From the NCBI RefSeq assembly GCF_022427145.1, contig NZ_JAKSXN010000020.1:1-64000 (forward strand): a stretch of DNA of 64,000 bases. Reading direction: 5' to 3'. The notes under the pieces were generated by a model, which had not been told where the DNA came from, did not search any database, and saw only the letters and a program-made list of their open reading frames with translations. Within the stretch, counting starts at the first letter, position 1. Each line of letters starts with the position of its first letter. Positions 35,703-44,451 of the stretch are shown here, in pieces. Position numbers and translations under genes: made by a program. The DNA is from Paenibacillus timonensis. GTDB lineage: Bacteria; Bacillota; Bacilli; Paenibacillales; Paenibacillaceae.

Positions 35703-37248
35703 GTTGAGCCCTCCTTAGCTCTTCCTCATCCTGTTTCTTGATCCCCAGCATGAACAGTCCGAGTTCTTCTTCTGTAAGCTCAGAGGGACGGTCGAAATAG
35801 CCGACGATTTCTCCTCCGTACATCACCGCCAGGCTATCGCTCAGCTCCAGAATTTCATTCAAATCAGCCGAAATCAGCAGAATCGCGCATTTCCCCGAAC
35901 GCAGGTCAATCAATTTCTGATGGATCAGTTGCGCGGCGCCGACATCCACCCCCCGTGTCGGCTGTTCGGCTATCAGCAGCCGTGGCTCCGTCGAGCTCTC
36001 CCGGGAGACGACCACCTTCTGCATATTGCCGCCGGACAGCATACCGATTTCCTGGGCAGGACCCGAAGTCTTGATACGAAACGAGTCAATCAGGCTCTCA
36101 GCGAGACGAAGCATCTTCTTCCGCCTCATGAATATCCCATTGCTCCAATCCCTCTTTTTGAAAATCGTAGAAACCAGGTTGTCGACAATACTGGCATCCT
36201 TGGCTGTCCCCTGTCTCATTCGATCCTCCGGAATGTAGGAGACTCCGAGGCTTCGGATCGCTCCGATGTCAAGCTTCCCGATATCCGATCCGCTCACATA
36301 AACAGAACCCGGCGAAGATTTCAACTGACCGGTAAGGGCCTGGACCAGCTCGGATTGGCCGTTGCCTTCGACTCCGGCAATACCCAGGATTTCACCCTGG
36401 CGGATCGAGAGCTGGACGGATTTCAACAGATCGTTGCCGCGCTCTCCCTTGAGCGACAAGTTTTTCACAGCCAGTACCGGCTCCCCATACTCATGCCGTT
36501 CTTTCTCATATTTCAATACAACATCTCTACCGACCATAAGACGGGAAATTTCCTGCTCCGTAATATCCTGAACGTCGAAGACGCCTTCCGTTCTCCCGCC
36601 GCGCATAATCGTAATCCGGTCGCAAATTGCCTTAACTTCCTTAAGCTTATGGGAGATAAAAACGATGGTATGTCCGGCCTCCTTAAGCTGCTTTAGCTCC
36701 TGGAAGAGCTCTAGCGTCTCCTGCGGCGTCAGCACAGCCGTCGGTTCATCAAGAATCAAAATCTGAGCGCCGCGGACCAACGCCTTCAGGATTTCCACCT
36801 TCTGCTTCATGCCTACGGACAAATCCCTGACTTTCAGTTCGGGGTCAACCGCGAGATTGTATTTGGCCGAGTATTCCTTGGTAATCCTGACGGCTTCTTT
36901 ATAATTAAAGGAAACGCCTTTTCTCGGCTCCATTCCGAGAACCATGTTCTCGGCAACGGTGAAGGAAGGAATCAGCATAAAATGCTGATGAACCATTCCA
37001 ATTCCGATGTCGATCGCATCCTGCGGAGAACCCAGCCTAATCGCCTTCCCTCTCAAGAACATCTCGCCTTCACTGGGCTCTTCCATCCCGAATAAGATCT
37101 TCATAAGCGTCGATTTTCCGGCTCCATTCTCCCCAGCAAGCGCGTGAATTTCACCTTCATTCAAGCTAAAGTTCACATTCCGGTTCGCGACTACGCCATT
37201 CGGATATACCTTCATTACATTTCGCATCTCCAGCAACGCCCCCACCAT
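35695..37248 (-). CDS. Nucleoside-type ABC transporter ATPase, two domains (NupO class)
   Basis: The ~517-residue protein has two ABC cassettes. The first has Walker A GENGAGKSTLMK, signature RDLSVGMKQKVEI and Walker B ILILDEPTAVL. The second has a degenerate Walker A (GVEGNGQSELVQ), LSGGNMQKVVVSRE and a LLIAEQPTRGVDVG Walker B, as usual for the sugar/nucleoside importers in which the second site is impaired. The ATG at 37248 follows GGAGGCGGAG and is preferred over 37284. The two-cassette form is typical of BMP/RbsA-type uptake systems. Confidence 0.9.
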   Translation of the reverse strand: MVGALLEMRNVMKVYPNGVVANRNVNFSLNEGEIHALAGENGAGKSTLMKILFGMEEPSEGEMFLRGKAIRLGSPQDAIDIGIGMVHQHFMLIPSFTVAENMVLGMEPRKGVSFNYKEAVRITKEYSAKYNLAVDPELKVRDLSVGMKQKVEILKALVRGAQILILDEPTAVLTPQETLELFQELKQLKEAGHTIVFISHKLKEVKAICDRITIMRGGRTEGVFDVQDITEQEISRLMVGRDVVLKYEKERHEYGEPVLAVKNLSLKGERGNDLLKSVQLSIRQGEILGIAGVEGNGQSELVQALTGQLKSSPGSVYVSGSDIGKLDIGAIRSLGVSYIPEDRMRQGTAKDASIVDNLVSTIFKKRDWSNGIFMRRKKMLRLAESLIDSFRIKTSGPAQEIGMLSGGNMQKVVVSRESSTEPRLLIAEQPTRGVDVGAAQLIHQKLIDLRSGKCAILLISADLNEILELSDSLAVMYGGEIVGYFDRPSELTEEELGLFMLGIKKQDEEELRRAQHV

Positions 37249-37357
37249 ACTCCGCCTCCTTCCTGCTGTTATTCCCGGATTCATTGAATCACGGATAGGG
37301 ATAAGGAGGATATTCCTTATGGAATCTCCTCCTTCATGCCGTTTGATTTTAATGCAC

Positions 37358-38506
37358 TTATGGTTTTACTGCGTTGCGAATCTCCTCAACTTCGGATGTT
37401 TCCATTTTGGATGCATCACTGACCACGATCTCTTTGTTGATCAGCTTCTTCTCGATCTCTTCGATCTTCGACTTCATTTCAGGAGTAAATGCAGCGTTGT
37501 AGATATCATTCTTGGCGATGCCCACGGCGCCTTCCGTGAAGCTGAGCGTCTCGCGCTCGCCGAACTCCAGCGTGCCTTCCTGATATTTTTTCACGGCCCG
37601 AAGGATGGATTGGTCGACGTTCTTCATGGAAGAGGTCACGATCAGGTTCGCCTTGTCCGGGTCGGTGCTCTTAACCATTTCAGCCTGGTCGGAGTCTACG
37701 CCGATTGCGTACTTCTTCTTCTCCTTAGCGGCATCGAAAATGCCAAGCCCCGTTCCGCCCGCGGCACCGAAGATCACGTCTGCACCAGAATTGTACTGCA
37801 CCAGCGACAGCTCCTTGCCCTTAGCCGGATCGCCGAAGTCGCCTGCATAGGAAGTGAATACTTTAATATCAGGTACGACATATTGAGCTCCTTCTATGTA
37901 GCCGACGAGGAAAGCGTTGATCCCTGGTACGTCCAATCCACCCAGAAATCCGATAATCTTCTCGGGGTTGGCATTAGGAAGATTGGAGGTGGACGTCAGC
38001 GCCGCTGCCGCTCCGGCGAGGAAGGAAGCATCATTTACGCGATACCACATCGCATAGACATTGTCGGGAATATCTACGAAGTCGGTTTCAAAGTCGATGA
38101 ATTTCTTCTCCGGATGCTCGGCCGCAATGGCGTGGAAGATTTCCGAAGCGGTGGAGTTGCCTGAAATAATAAGGTCCCAATCCTGCTCCACTACATCCAG
38201 GTAGATCGGCTCCCACTTCGTCTGGTCGGTTCCCATCTCGATGACCTTGGTTGTGGCCCCCAGTTGGTCACGAACCATTTCAAGACCTCTGTTCGCCGAA
38301 TCCAGAAATGATTTATCGCCCAAGTTGCCGGGAATCAGCAGGACTACCTTCAGTTTGTCCCCATCCTTTGAAGTAGCCGTTTCGGAAGTGGCCGGAGCAT
38401 TGCTGTCGGTAGCTGCTGTGTTGCCGTTGGCGGAGTTGTCCGAGCCTGAACAAGCGGTCAGAATGACAAGCATGAGTACACTTACCAGAGCAAGCATTTT
38501 CTTCAT
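37358..38506 (-). CDS. BMP family substrate-binding lipoprotein
   Basis: This 382-residue lipoprotein has a signal peptide with a lipobox (LVILTACSG, Cys at residue 19) and a Gly/Ser/Thr-rich linker. The mature part is of the Bmp/Med/PnrA family of nucleoside-binding proteins (KVVLLIPGNLGDKSFLDSANRGLEMV, ADVIFGAAGGTGLGIFDAA). It would capture nucleoside-like ligands outside the membrane and deliver them to the permeases encoded downstream. Start supported by AAGGGG. About 110 bases separate it from the ATPase gene, and ~57 from btpA upstream. The ligand is not deducible beyond the family. Confidence 0.9.
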   Translation of the reverse strand: MKKMLALVSVLMLVILTACSGSDNSANGNTAATDSNAPATSETATSKDGDKLKVVLLIPGNLGDKSFLDSANRGLEMVRDQLGATTKVIEMGTDQTKWEPIYLDVVEQDWDLIISGNSTASEIFHAIAAEHPEKKFIDFETDFVDIPDNVYAMWYRVNDASFLAGAAAALTSTSNLPNANPEKIIGFLGGLDVPGINAFLVGYIEGAQYVVPDIKVFTSYAGDFGDPAKGKELSLVQYNSGADVIFGAAGGTGLGIFDAAKEKKKYAIGVDSDQAEMVKSTDPDKANLIVTSSMKNVDQSILRAVKKYQEGTLEFGERETLSFTEGAVGIAKNDIYNAAFTPEMKSKIEEIEKKLINKEIVVSDASKMETSEVEEIRNAVKP

Positions 38507-38563
38507 AAAAATATCCCCTTCTTTACCTCAAATTTGTGATGGCTTGGACGTTGACCCGTCAAT

Positions 38564-39370
38564 CTATCCTCTAAACCGTTTCACCTTATCCATGAAAATC
38601 CGAACCCTATTCTCGTCCACCAGGTTGTCGAACTTTCCGTCCACCTTAAAGGTGGTACCTACCACGGCTCCGTCCGCGATGGTCAGTTGCCGCTCGATAT
38701 TATCCACGTTACAACCTGTATTGCAGAACACCACCGTCTCCGGGACCGCTTCCTTCACCCTGGTGAGGACTTCACTGCTGGTCTCCGCCCCGGCCGTCAA
38801 GCCGGACACACACAAGGCGTCGGGTCTGTTGTTGAATACTGTCGATTTGGCGATATCTACGATATCTCGGTCTCCCAGGTAAGCCGAAGCTTCGGGTACG
38901 ATGTTGAACATAATTTTAAGTCCGTGGGCTCCAAGCTCCGTCTTGTGGCGGATCGTCTGTCCGACGTTCGTATTCCATAAGCCGAAATCACTGGCGTAAA
39001 CTCCCGTAATAATCTCCCGGATGAAGCTTGCGTCCGTGGCAACTGCCAAATCAATAGATGCGACTGGGTCCCACAGGACATTGACACCGAAAGGAATCCG
39101 GATATCCCGCTTCAGCTCCCCGATCACCCGGGCCATAGCGGCCGTCGTCTCGGGTCTCACTTTTGTCAGATAAGGTAGGCTGAATTCATTCGAGAACATC
39201 ACGGCGTCTACCCCACCATTTTGCAACCCCATCAGATCTTCTCTGGCTAATTCTACTACCCGGTCCATCCCGCCTTCGCGTTCATAGAACGGGTCTCCCG
39301 GTAAAGCGCGAATATGGCACATGGCAATAACCGGCTTTATCGTTCCAAACGTCTGTTTAATCCATTCCAT
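38564..39370 (-). CDS. BtpA/SgcQ family TIM-barrel protein
   Basis: The 268-residue protein starts with IKPVIAMCHIRALPGDPFYEREGG, the family hallmark, followed by GLQNGGVDAVMFSNEFSLPYL, PFGVNVLWDPVASIDLAVAT and GTTFKVDGKFDNLVDENRV. The family includes BtpA, required for photosystem I stability in cyanobacteria, and SgcQ in an E. coli sugar operon; enzymatic activity is not well defined, though nucleoside/phosphosugar-related roles are often suspected. It is the first gene of the second island unit and follows an AAGGAG site. A sugar-phosphate or ribose-linked role fits the nucleoside context. Confidence 0.82.
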   Translation of the reverse strand: MEWIKQTFGTIKPVIAMCHIRALPGDPFYEREGGMDRVVELAREDLMGLQNGGVDAVMFSNEFSLPYLTKVRPETTAAMARVIGELKRDIRIPFGVNVLWDPVASIDLAVATDASFIREIITGVYASDFGLWNTNVGQTIRHKTELGAHGLKIMFNIVPEASAYLGDRDIVDIAKSTVFNNRPDALCVSGLTAGAETSSEVLTRVKEAVPETVVFCNTGCNVDNIERQLTIADGAVVGTTFKVDGKFDNLVDENRVRIFMDKVKRFRG

Positions 39371-39508
39371 AGTTTTAACTCCTTCGCATGATGTATTGGG
39401 TGAAGACTACCGTTAAAACTTTACCAATAATGTAATCTTATATAACATGTTACTTAATTGATTTAAGGCAATTATAGCGGCGGAATTCCGATGCCGTCAA
39501 GATCTTTT

Positions 39509-39558
39509 ATGATTTTTTATTTATTTTTATTTTCTTTCGTGATTTTTCAATTGATTTC
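39509..39558 (-). promoter_or_regulatory. Possible regulator-binding repeats upstream of the btpA unit
   Basis: Similar decamers (ATGATTTTTT at 39509, GTGATTTTTC at 39539) lie exactly 30 bases apart with a 10-base AT-rich rhythm between. They resemble the ATGATYRTTT repeats at 43961-43990. They lie between the deoR terminator and btpA. Weak but suggestive of common control by the DeoR-type regulator. Confidence 0.35.
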
Positions 39559-39578
39559 TAGTACAGGAAAATTCACAC

Positions 39579-39645
39579 AAAAAAAGCTGTGAGAAGTGTA
39601 AGAACTCTTGATATTTCAAGAAAATTCTCAACATTCCCCACAGCA
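39579..39645 (-). terminator. Terminator after the DeoR-type regulator gene
   Basis: On the minus strand a long imperfect stem (GCTGTGGGGAATGTTGAGAA with TTCTTACACTTCTCACAGC) is followed by eight T residues. It divides the island into two transcription units. Confidence 0.8.
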
Positions 39646-39660
39646 ATCTACAACGCTCTA

Positions 39661-40422
39661 TTATTCAGCAACCAGAACATTAATACCAATCTTTTCCAAT
39701 TCAAACCTAAAATGATCATCTATTCGATTTGTTATTAATTTATCAATTCTGGTAATTTCGCACAGATGACAAAATACTTTTGTGTTATGTTTGCTATCAT
39801 CTGTAACCATAATTACTTCTTCGGCCGCATCGATCATTGCCTTTTTGGCAGGCACTTCTTCCCTGGTCCGATTGGAAATCCCGAATTCCAAATCGATCGC
39901 GTCGCAGCCCAGAAAGGTTTTGTTTACATGAATTTTTTTGAAAAATTCAACGGTTTGATCTCCGACAAGGGTATACACGGAATCGCTGAGCGCACCGCCG
40001 GAAACCATCAGCTTCACGTTGGGCTTCATCGCCACTTCCATCGAGATCTTGATATCATTGGTCAGCACGGTGATATCCTGGGTCTTCATGCTCTTGGCGA
40101 TTTCCAGCGTGGTGGAGCCTGCATCGAATACAACAATGTCGCCCTCTTCAATCAGACTCGCAGCAAGGGCCCCAATCTTCTTCTTTGCTTCGGAATTCGC
40201 CTCGAACTTACTTGCGATTGGAATTTCATAAGCAAACTTGTTCATGATTGACATGACGCCGCCATGGGTCTTCACCACAAGTCCCTTCTCCGCCAACTCG
40301 TCCAGATCCCGTCTGATCGTGACTTTGGACACCCCGAACTGCTCGCTTAGCTCTTTCACGTTGGCTTTCTTCTTGCGGTTGATATATTCAAGAATTTTCT
40401 CTACGCGTTCAATTTGAAACAC
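39661..40422 (-). CDS. DeoR/GlpR family transcriptional regulator
   Basis: The 253-residue regulator has an N-terminal DeoR winged helix (RVEKILEYINRKKKANVKELSEQFGVSKVTIRRDLDELAEKGLVVKTHGG) and a C-terminal sugar-phosphate sensing DeoRC domain (DIVVFDAGSTTLEIAKSM, FLGCDAIDLEFGISNRTREEVPAKKAMI). Such proteins usually repress sugar or nucleoside operons until a phosphorylated sugar binds. A GTG start with GGAGGGGATAA is used. Encoded between deoD and the btpA unit, it is the natural candidate to regulate the island through the repeats at 43961-43990. Confidence 0.9.
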   Translation of the reverse strand: MFQIERVEKILEYINRKKKANVKELSEQFGVSKVTIRRDLDELAEKGLVVKTHGGVMSIMNKFAYEIPIASKFEANSEAKKKIGALAASLIEEGDIVVFDAGSTTLEIAKSMKTQDITVLTNDIKISMEVAMKPNVKLMVSGGALSDSVYTLVGDQTVEFFKKIHVNKTFLGCDAIDLEFGISNRTREEVPAKKAMIDAAEEVIMVTDDSKHNTKVFCHLCEITRIDKLITNRIDDHFRFELEKIGINVLVAE

Positions 40423-40444
40423 AATTTATCCCCTCCAAAAGTGG

Positions 40445-41152
40445 TCAGGCTAGAGCAAGGGCAATCTGCATCATGCCCGTGAAGGTCTGCTCCCGCTCTG
40501 CGGCCGTCGTCGGCTTCTCACCCGGCTTATCCGAGATCGTGACCATACACAGTGCGTGCTTGCCGGCTCTTGCGGCATTCATATACAGCGCAGCAGCCTC
40601 CATCTCAGACGCGAGCACGCCCATCTTGAGCCAGCCTTCATCATGCTCCCTGGCATTGTCGCAGTAGAAGACGTCACCTGACATGATGTTGCCCACTCTT
40701 ACAGGCAGCCCAAGCTCCTTGGCCGCTTCCACTGCCTTGCTGAGCAGCTCGTAACTGGCAATCGGGGCGAACGTGCCGGGCAGATTGAAGCTCTTCGCAT
40801 AGTTTGAGTCCGTACACGCTCCCATGCCGATAATAATATCCCGCATCTTCACATCCGGCTGAATAGCACCCGACGAACCGATTCGAATAATATGGTCGAC
40901 ATCATAGAAATTAAACAACTCATAGGAATATATCCCCATTGAAGGCATGCCCATCCCATGGCCCATTACCGAGACACGCTTTCCTTTATAGGTTCCCGTA
41001 TATCCCAGCATGTTCCGCACCTCATTGAAGCATACCGGATTGTCCAGGAAGTTCTCAGCGATAAATTTCGCCCGCAGCGGGTCCCCCGGCATCAGAACCG
41101 TCTTGGCGATCTCTCCTATCGAAGCTGTAATATGCGGTGTTGGCGTAGTCAT
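40445..41152 (-). CDS. deoD: Purine nucleoside phosphorylase, DeoD type
   Basis: DeoD cleaves purine (deoxy)nucleosides with phosphate, giving the free base and (deoxy)ribose-1-phosphate. The 235-residue protein carries the hexameric PNP hallmarks: VLMPGDPLRAKFIAENFL (phosphate Arg), HIIRIGSSGAIQPDV and VLASEMEAAALYMNAARAG. The start at 41152 follows CATGGAGGG; the frame from 41167 adds five non-homologous residues. It sits between the FGGY kinase and DeoR genes, so base release and sugar activation are co-expressed. Supplies purine bases that Ade and the microcompartment enzymes could process. Confidence 0.93.
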   Translation of the reverse strand: MTTPTPHITASIGEIAKTVLMPGDPLRAKFIAENFLDNPVCFNEVRNMLGYTGTYKGKRVSVMGHGMGMPSMGIYSYELFNFYDVDHIIRIGSSGAIQPDVKMRDIIIGMGACTDSNYAKSFNLPGTFAPIASYELLSKAVEAAKELGLPVRVGNIMSGDVFYCDNAREHDEGWLKMGVLASEMEAAALYMNAARAGKHALCMVTISDKPGEKPTTAAEREQTFTGMMQIALALA

Positions 41153-41245
41153 ACTGAATCCCTCCATGTTGTGTAATTACCGTACTTTGATTACGTATTG
41201 TGCTTGCCGTATGATGCTCGGCTTGTTCGGTCCATCGATTCTTGG

Positions 41246-42784
41246 TTATTTCAGCTCTTGATCCGATTGGGCCGGTGACTGAAGATAAATATTCGTCGTC
41301 TCATGCATCCAGTCTTTGAAACCGGGGTAGATCTTGCGATACTGTTCAAAAATACGTTTGTATTTGCGGTGCGCCTCTGGATTCGGAGTGATGACCTTCT
41401 CCAGCTTGACCATCGCCTGGGTCGCTTCCGCTAATCCCGGATAGACTCCAGCCGCCACCGCCACGGTGATCGCACAGCCGAGACATGGCGCCTGCCGGTC
41501 CTGCGGCACGTTCACCGTCACATTGCTGACGTCCGCATGGATCTGCATGAATACATCGGATTGCGATGTGCCGCCAGCGATATGGATCTCCTGTACGGGA
41601 AAGCCGCTATCCCTGAACTGTACAAGAAGATTCTCCGTGCCGAAGGCAATTCCCTCCATAAGCGCACGGTACATATGCGCACGGGTATGATTGAGTGACA
41701 GCCCGTAGAACATGCCCCTAACCTTCGAATCGAGATAAGGATGGCGGTTGCCCTGCCAGTAATCCAACACGATAAGTCCCTCTGAGCCCGGCTCCAGCTC
41801 CGCAGCCTGACGGTTCAGATAATGAAATACGCCTTCTTCCACATCCTCCAGATCACGGCAAAATTCTCGTCGGAACCAACTGAGAATCGAGCCCGAAGAG
41901 ACCTGGCCCCTGTAGGAGGTATAGTAGCCCGGAAGCAGATGATCCGGCCCTGTATTGATTGAGCCTTCATTGAACAGGGCTTCAGCCGTCAACGACATGG
42001 CCAGATTCGAGGAGCCCGTAATGAGCGCGAGCTTGCCTGGTTCGCTTACTCCCATCCCCAGAATGGCGATAGAAGAATCGATACCGCCCTGCGCTACCAG
42101 TGTATGATACCCGAGGCCAAGCTCATCCGCCGCCTCTTTCGTCAGCGTTCCAATCGCATCTCCTACTGCATACACATGCCCACCCGGGAACTTGGATACC
42201 GCCTCTTCCAAACCGATTGCGTTATAGAAATCCTCCGCGAACGCCCTCTCGCGGGCATTATACCCCCAGTTGCAGGAGTTGTTGATGTTGATGGACCAGA
42301 TTCCCGTCAGACGATACGTGAGCCAATCCTGGTATTCGCAGAAGACCTCCGCCTTGTCGTAGTTCTCCTTCTCATGGCGCTTCAACCACAGCAGCTTGCC
42401 GGGCATCCATTCCGCCGATAGCTTCGCTCCCGTCTTGTCAGCGATCTCATTCACTTCCTGTGAAGCTCGGACATCCATCCAAATTAGACAATCCCTTACA
42501 GGCGTCCCGTCGAGCATGCTTAAGACCACACTGCAACTGGTCGTCGCCGTACTGATTCCAATAATCCGCTCCTTGGTTATGCCTGTCTCCGCCATGCCTT
42601 TGGCCAAGCTTGCCTTTAGGGCGTTCCACCAGTCCTCCGGCGATTGCTCTGCCCATCCGGTATGTAAATAACTTGTCCGATATTCAGTTGCTGCGAATCC
42701 CAGGGAGTTCCCCAGCAAATCATAGAATCCTACTCGTATGCTCCCTGTGCCGCCATCAATACCGATCAGCACATCTCGTTTCAT
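41246..42784 (-). CDS. FGGY family carbohydrate kinase
   Basis: The 512-residue kinase has the FGGY N-terminal domain (DVLIGIDGGTGSIRVGFYD, YLHTGWAEQSPEDWWNAL), ATP-binding elements in the C-terminal domain (EIHIAGGTSQSDVFMQIHAD) and full family length. Xylulokinase, ribulokinase and LsrK-like kinases belong here; I cannot choose the sugar. In context a pentose released from a nucleoside is likely, though DeoD already yields ribose-1-phosphate, so the kinase may act on a further or alternative sugar. The ATG follows AAGGGGTGAGGGA. Confidence 0.88.
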   Translation of the reverse strand: MKRDVLIGIDGGTGSIRVGFYDLLGNSLGFAATEYRTSYLHTGWAEQSPEDWWNALKASLAKGMAETGITKERIIGISTATTSCSVVLSMLDGTPVRDCLIWMDVRASQEVNEIADKTGAKLSAEWMPGKLLWLKRHEKENYDKAEVFCEYQDWLTYRLTGIWSININNSCNWGYNARERAFAEDFYNAIGLEEAVSKFPGGHVYAVGDAIGTLTKEAADELGLGYHTLVAQGGIDSSIAILGMGVSEPGKLALITGSSNLAMSLTAEALFNEGSINTGPDHLLPGYYTSYRGQVSSGSILSWFRREFCRDLEDVEEGVFHYLNRQAAELEPGSEGLIVLDYWQGNRHPYLDSKVRGMFYGLSLNHTRAHMYRALMEGIAFGTENLLVQFRDSGFPVQEIHIAGGTSQSDVFMQIHADVSNVTVNVPQDRQAPCLGCAITVAVAAGVYPGLAEATQAMVKLEKVITPNPEAHRKYKRIFEQYRKIYPGFKDWMHETTNIYLQSPAQSDQELK

Positions 42785-42825
42785 TCCCTCACCCCTTATC
42801 TTGTTTACACATGAAACCAGATCTT

Positions 42826-43923
42826 CTAATAGCGATGAAGATTAAAATCCCTGTTAATCCCGTAAATGGCCCCCGTAACGACGATGCCAACCTGCTCCAG
42901 ATCGTTCAGATCGCAGGTTTCCATCGGCGAGTGGCTATAGCGGTCCGGCATTCCCATGTCTAGGCACGGAATACCGTCGTTCTCCAACTGTAAATACGCC
43001 GTATCGCTCAGCGCTCCCCGCGCGGCGCTCCGTTGAAGCGTAATACCGCTAAACTGCGCCGATTTTTTTATTAACTCGAACAGCCCTTTATGGGCGATAT
43101 TTCCGTTTAACGTACCTTTTCCGTGAAAATTGAACAACGTAACGCCCGGCCCTCCACCAAGTACCACATTGTTGACTCCCCGCTGATCCGGGGTGTCTCC
43201 GGCGCCAGGGCCAAGCAGACAAATTGCCATATCCGTCTTAACGCTGCGTGCCGCCATCATCGCGCCTCTGGCATTAAATTCTTCCATTACAGTCCCGACC
43301 AGATGAACGGTGCATTCCGGCTTCTTCTCGACCAGTGCGGAGGCAATCTGCAGCAGATTCGTCAGTCCGGCCGCATCATCGATATAGGCGCCGGCAATCC
43401 GGTCGCCGAGCAGTTCCACATAATGAGGCGCAAAAGTTACAGGGCAGCCGACATGAATCCCCATCTCTTGTACTTGTTCCACACTCTTCGCTCCGATATC
43501 GACGAACAAGCTGGAGAACGGATCGACCTTCGCCTTATCCTCTGGGGATTGAATGTGATAGGCCTTCGCTCCGATCAAGCCGGGATAGTAGTCTCCATTC
43601 TCGCTGCCGACCATCACGGGAATGCCCTGGACAATCTTCTCGGAAATGCCTCCGACCCGCTCGATCCGCAGAAAACCGTCAGGCTCGATCCGGCTAATGA
43701 CAAAACCGATGACATCCATATGGGCGAACACCATCAGATGGGGCGCCTCCGGATCACTCCCCGGAAAAGTAGCAATCACATTTCCGGTCTTGTCGATGAT
43801 AACCTGATCGGTATATCGGGACAGATCATCCTTGAACCGATATGCCATTCGGGATTCATAGCCCGATAATCGGATAATTCCCATATATTCCTTCATTTTT
43901 GTCTTTAGTTCTTCCTTCTGCAT
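42826..43923 (-). CDS. M42 family metallopeptidase
   Basis: The 365-residue di-metal aminopeptidase-fold enzyme has the M42 ligands in order: MVFAHMDVIGF (His, Asp), GAYIDDAAGLTNLL (bridging Asp), GTVMEEFNARGAMMAA (catalytic Glu pair), and the C-terminal DRYSHSPMETC (His). M42 members include glutamyl aminopeptidases, cellulase-type tetrahedral enzymes and FrvX-type proteins in sugar operons; the role here is not clear. The ATG at 43923 is given as start although the TTG three bases earlier lies at a better distance from GGAG. It is the first gene of the first island unit. Confidence 0.85.
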   Translation of the reverse strand: MQKEELKTKMKEYMGIIRLSGYESRMAYRFKDDLSRYTDQVIIDKTGNVIATFPGSDPEAPHLMVFAHMDVIGFVISRIEPDGFLRIERVGGISEKIVQGIPVMVGSENGDYYPGLIGAKAYHIQSPEDKAKVDPFSSLFVDIGAKSVEQVQEMGIHVGCPVTFAPHYVELLGDRIAGAYIDDAAGLTNLLQIASALVEKKPECTVHLVGTVMEEFNARGAMMAARSVKTDMAICLLGPGAGDTPDQRGVNNVVLGGGPGVTLFNFHGKGTLNGNIAHKGLFELIKKSAQFSGITLQRSAARGALSDTAYLQLENDGIPCLDMGMPDRYSHSPMETCDLNDLEQVGIVVTGAIYGINRDFNLHRY

Positions 43924-43960
43924 CAAGGAACATCACTCCTTAAGGATCATATCCACTTCA

Positions 43961-43990
43961 ATGATCATTTATGATTATTTATGATCGTTT
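43961..43990 (-). promoter_or_regulatory. Triple 10-bp phased repeat, likely DeoR-type operator
   Basis: Three tandem decamers, ATGATCATTT, ATGATTATTT and ATGATCGTTT, occupy 43961-43970, 43971-43980 and 43981-43990, about 38 bases upstream of the first island gene. DeoR-family regulators bind such direct repeats, and a deoR-type gene is in the same unit. The AT-rich 43991-44240 stretch beyond shows no gene. Confidence 0.55.
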
Positions 43991-44249
43991 TATATTCTTT
44001 TTCTTATTATTATATACACCTCGTGATTATCTGTAAACAATAATGACATCGTTTTAGATAATAGCAAAAGATATTCAAGTTAAATCGATATGATGTAATA
44101 TTATTTGACATCCATTACTGAGAGCAACCCGTGTTTTTGAGAGCATCTTTCGATTCTACGCGGATAGAGACGCAACGACCTCACTTTGGAAACCGCAATT
44201 CCTGAATTAGTTACCATTTGCGCCTCACCTCGTTATGTATGTACTAACC

Positions 44250-44292
44250 GAAAAAAAACGGCATGAACCCCATCTTTACACGGGTTTCAGCC
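44250..44292 (-). terminator. Terminator downstream of cymR
   Basis: On the minus strand GGCTGAAACCC and GGGGTTCATGCC form an imperfect stem followed by eight T residues. A further 10-bp perfect inverted repeat (GGACTGAACC / GGTTCAGTCC) without a T run lies between it and cymR, at 44396-44431. Confidence 0.6.
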
Positions 44293-44451
44293 ATTTCTAT
44301 TCATTGCCTCGTTAGGTTTAGGCGGAATTCAGCTTACCATCTACACTCGCGATACAAAAAGTACTGTTTTTTTATAATTATTTCCGAATCGTTCAGGACT
44401 GAACCCGGTTGTTTCATCATAGGTTCAGTCCATCTTAAAGTTGGAGCATCC

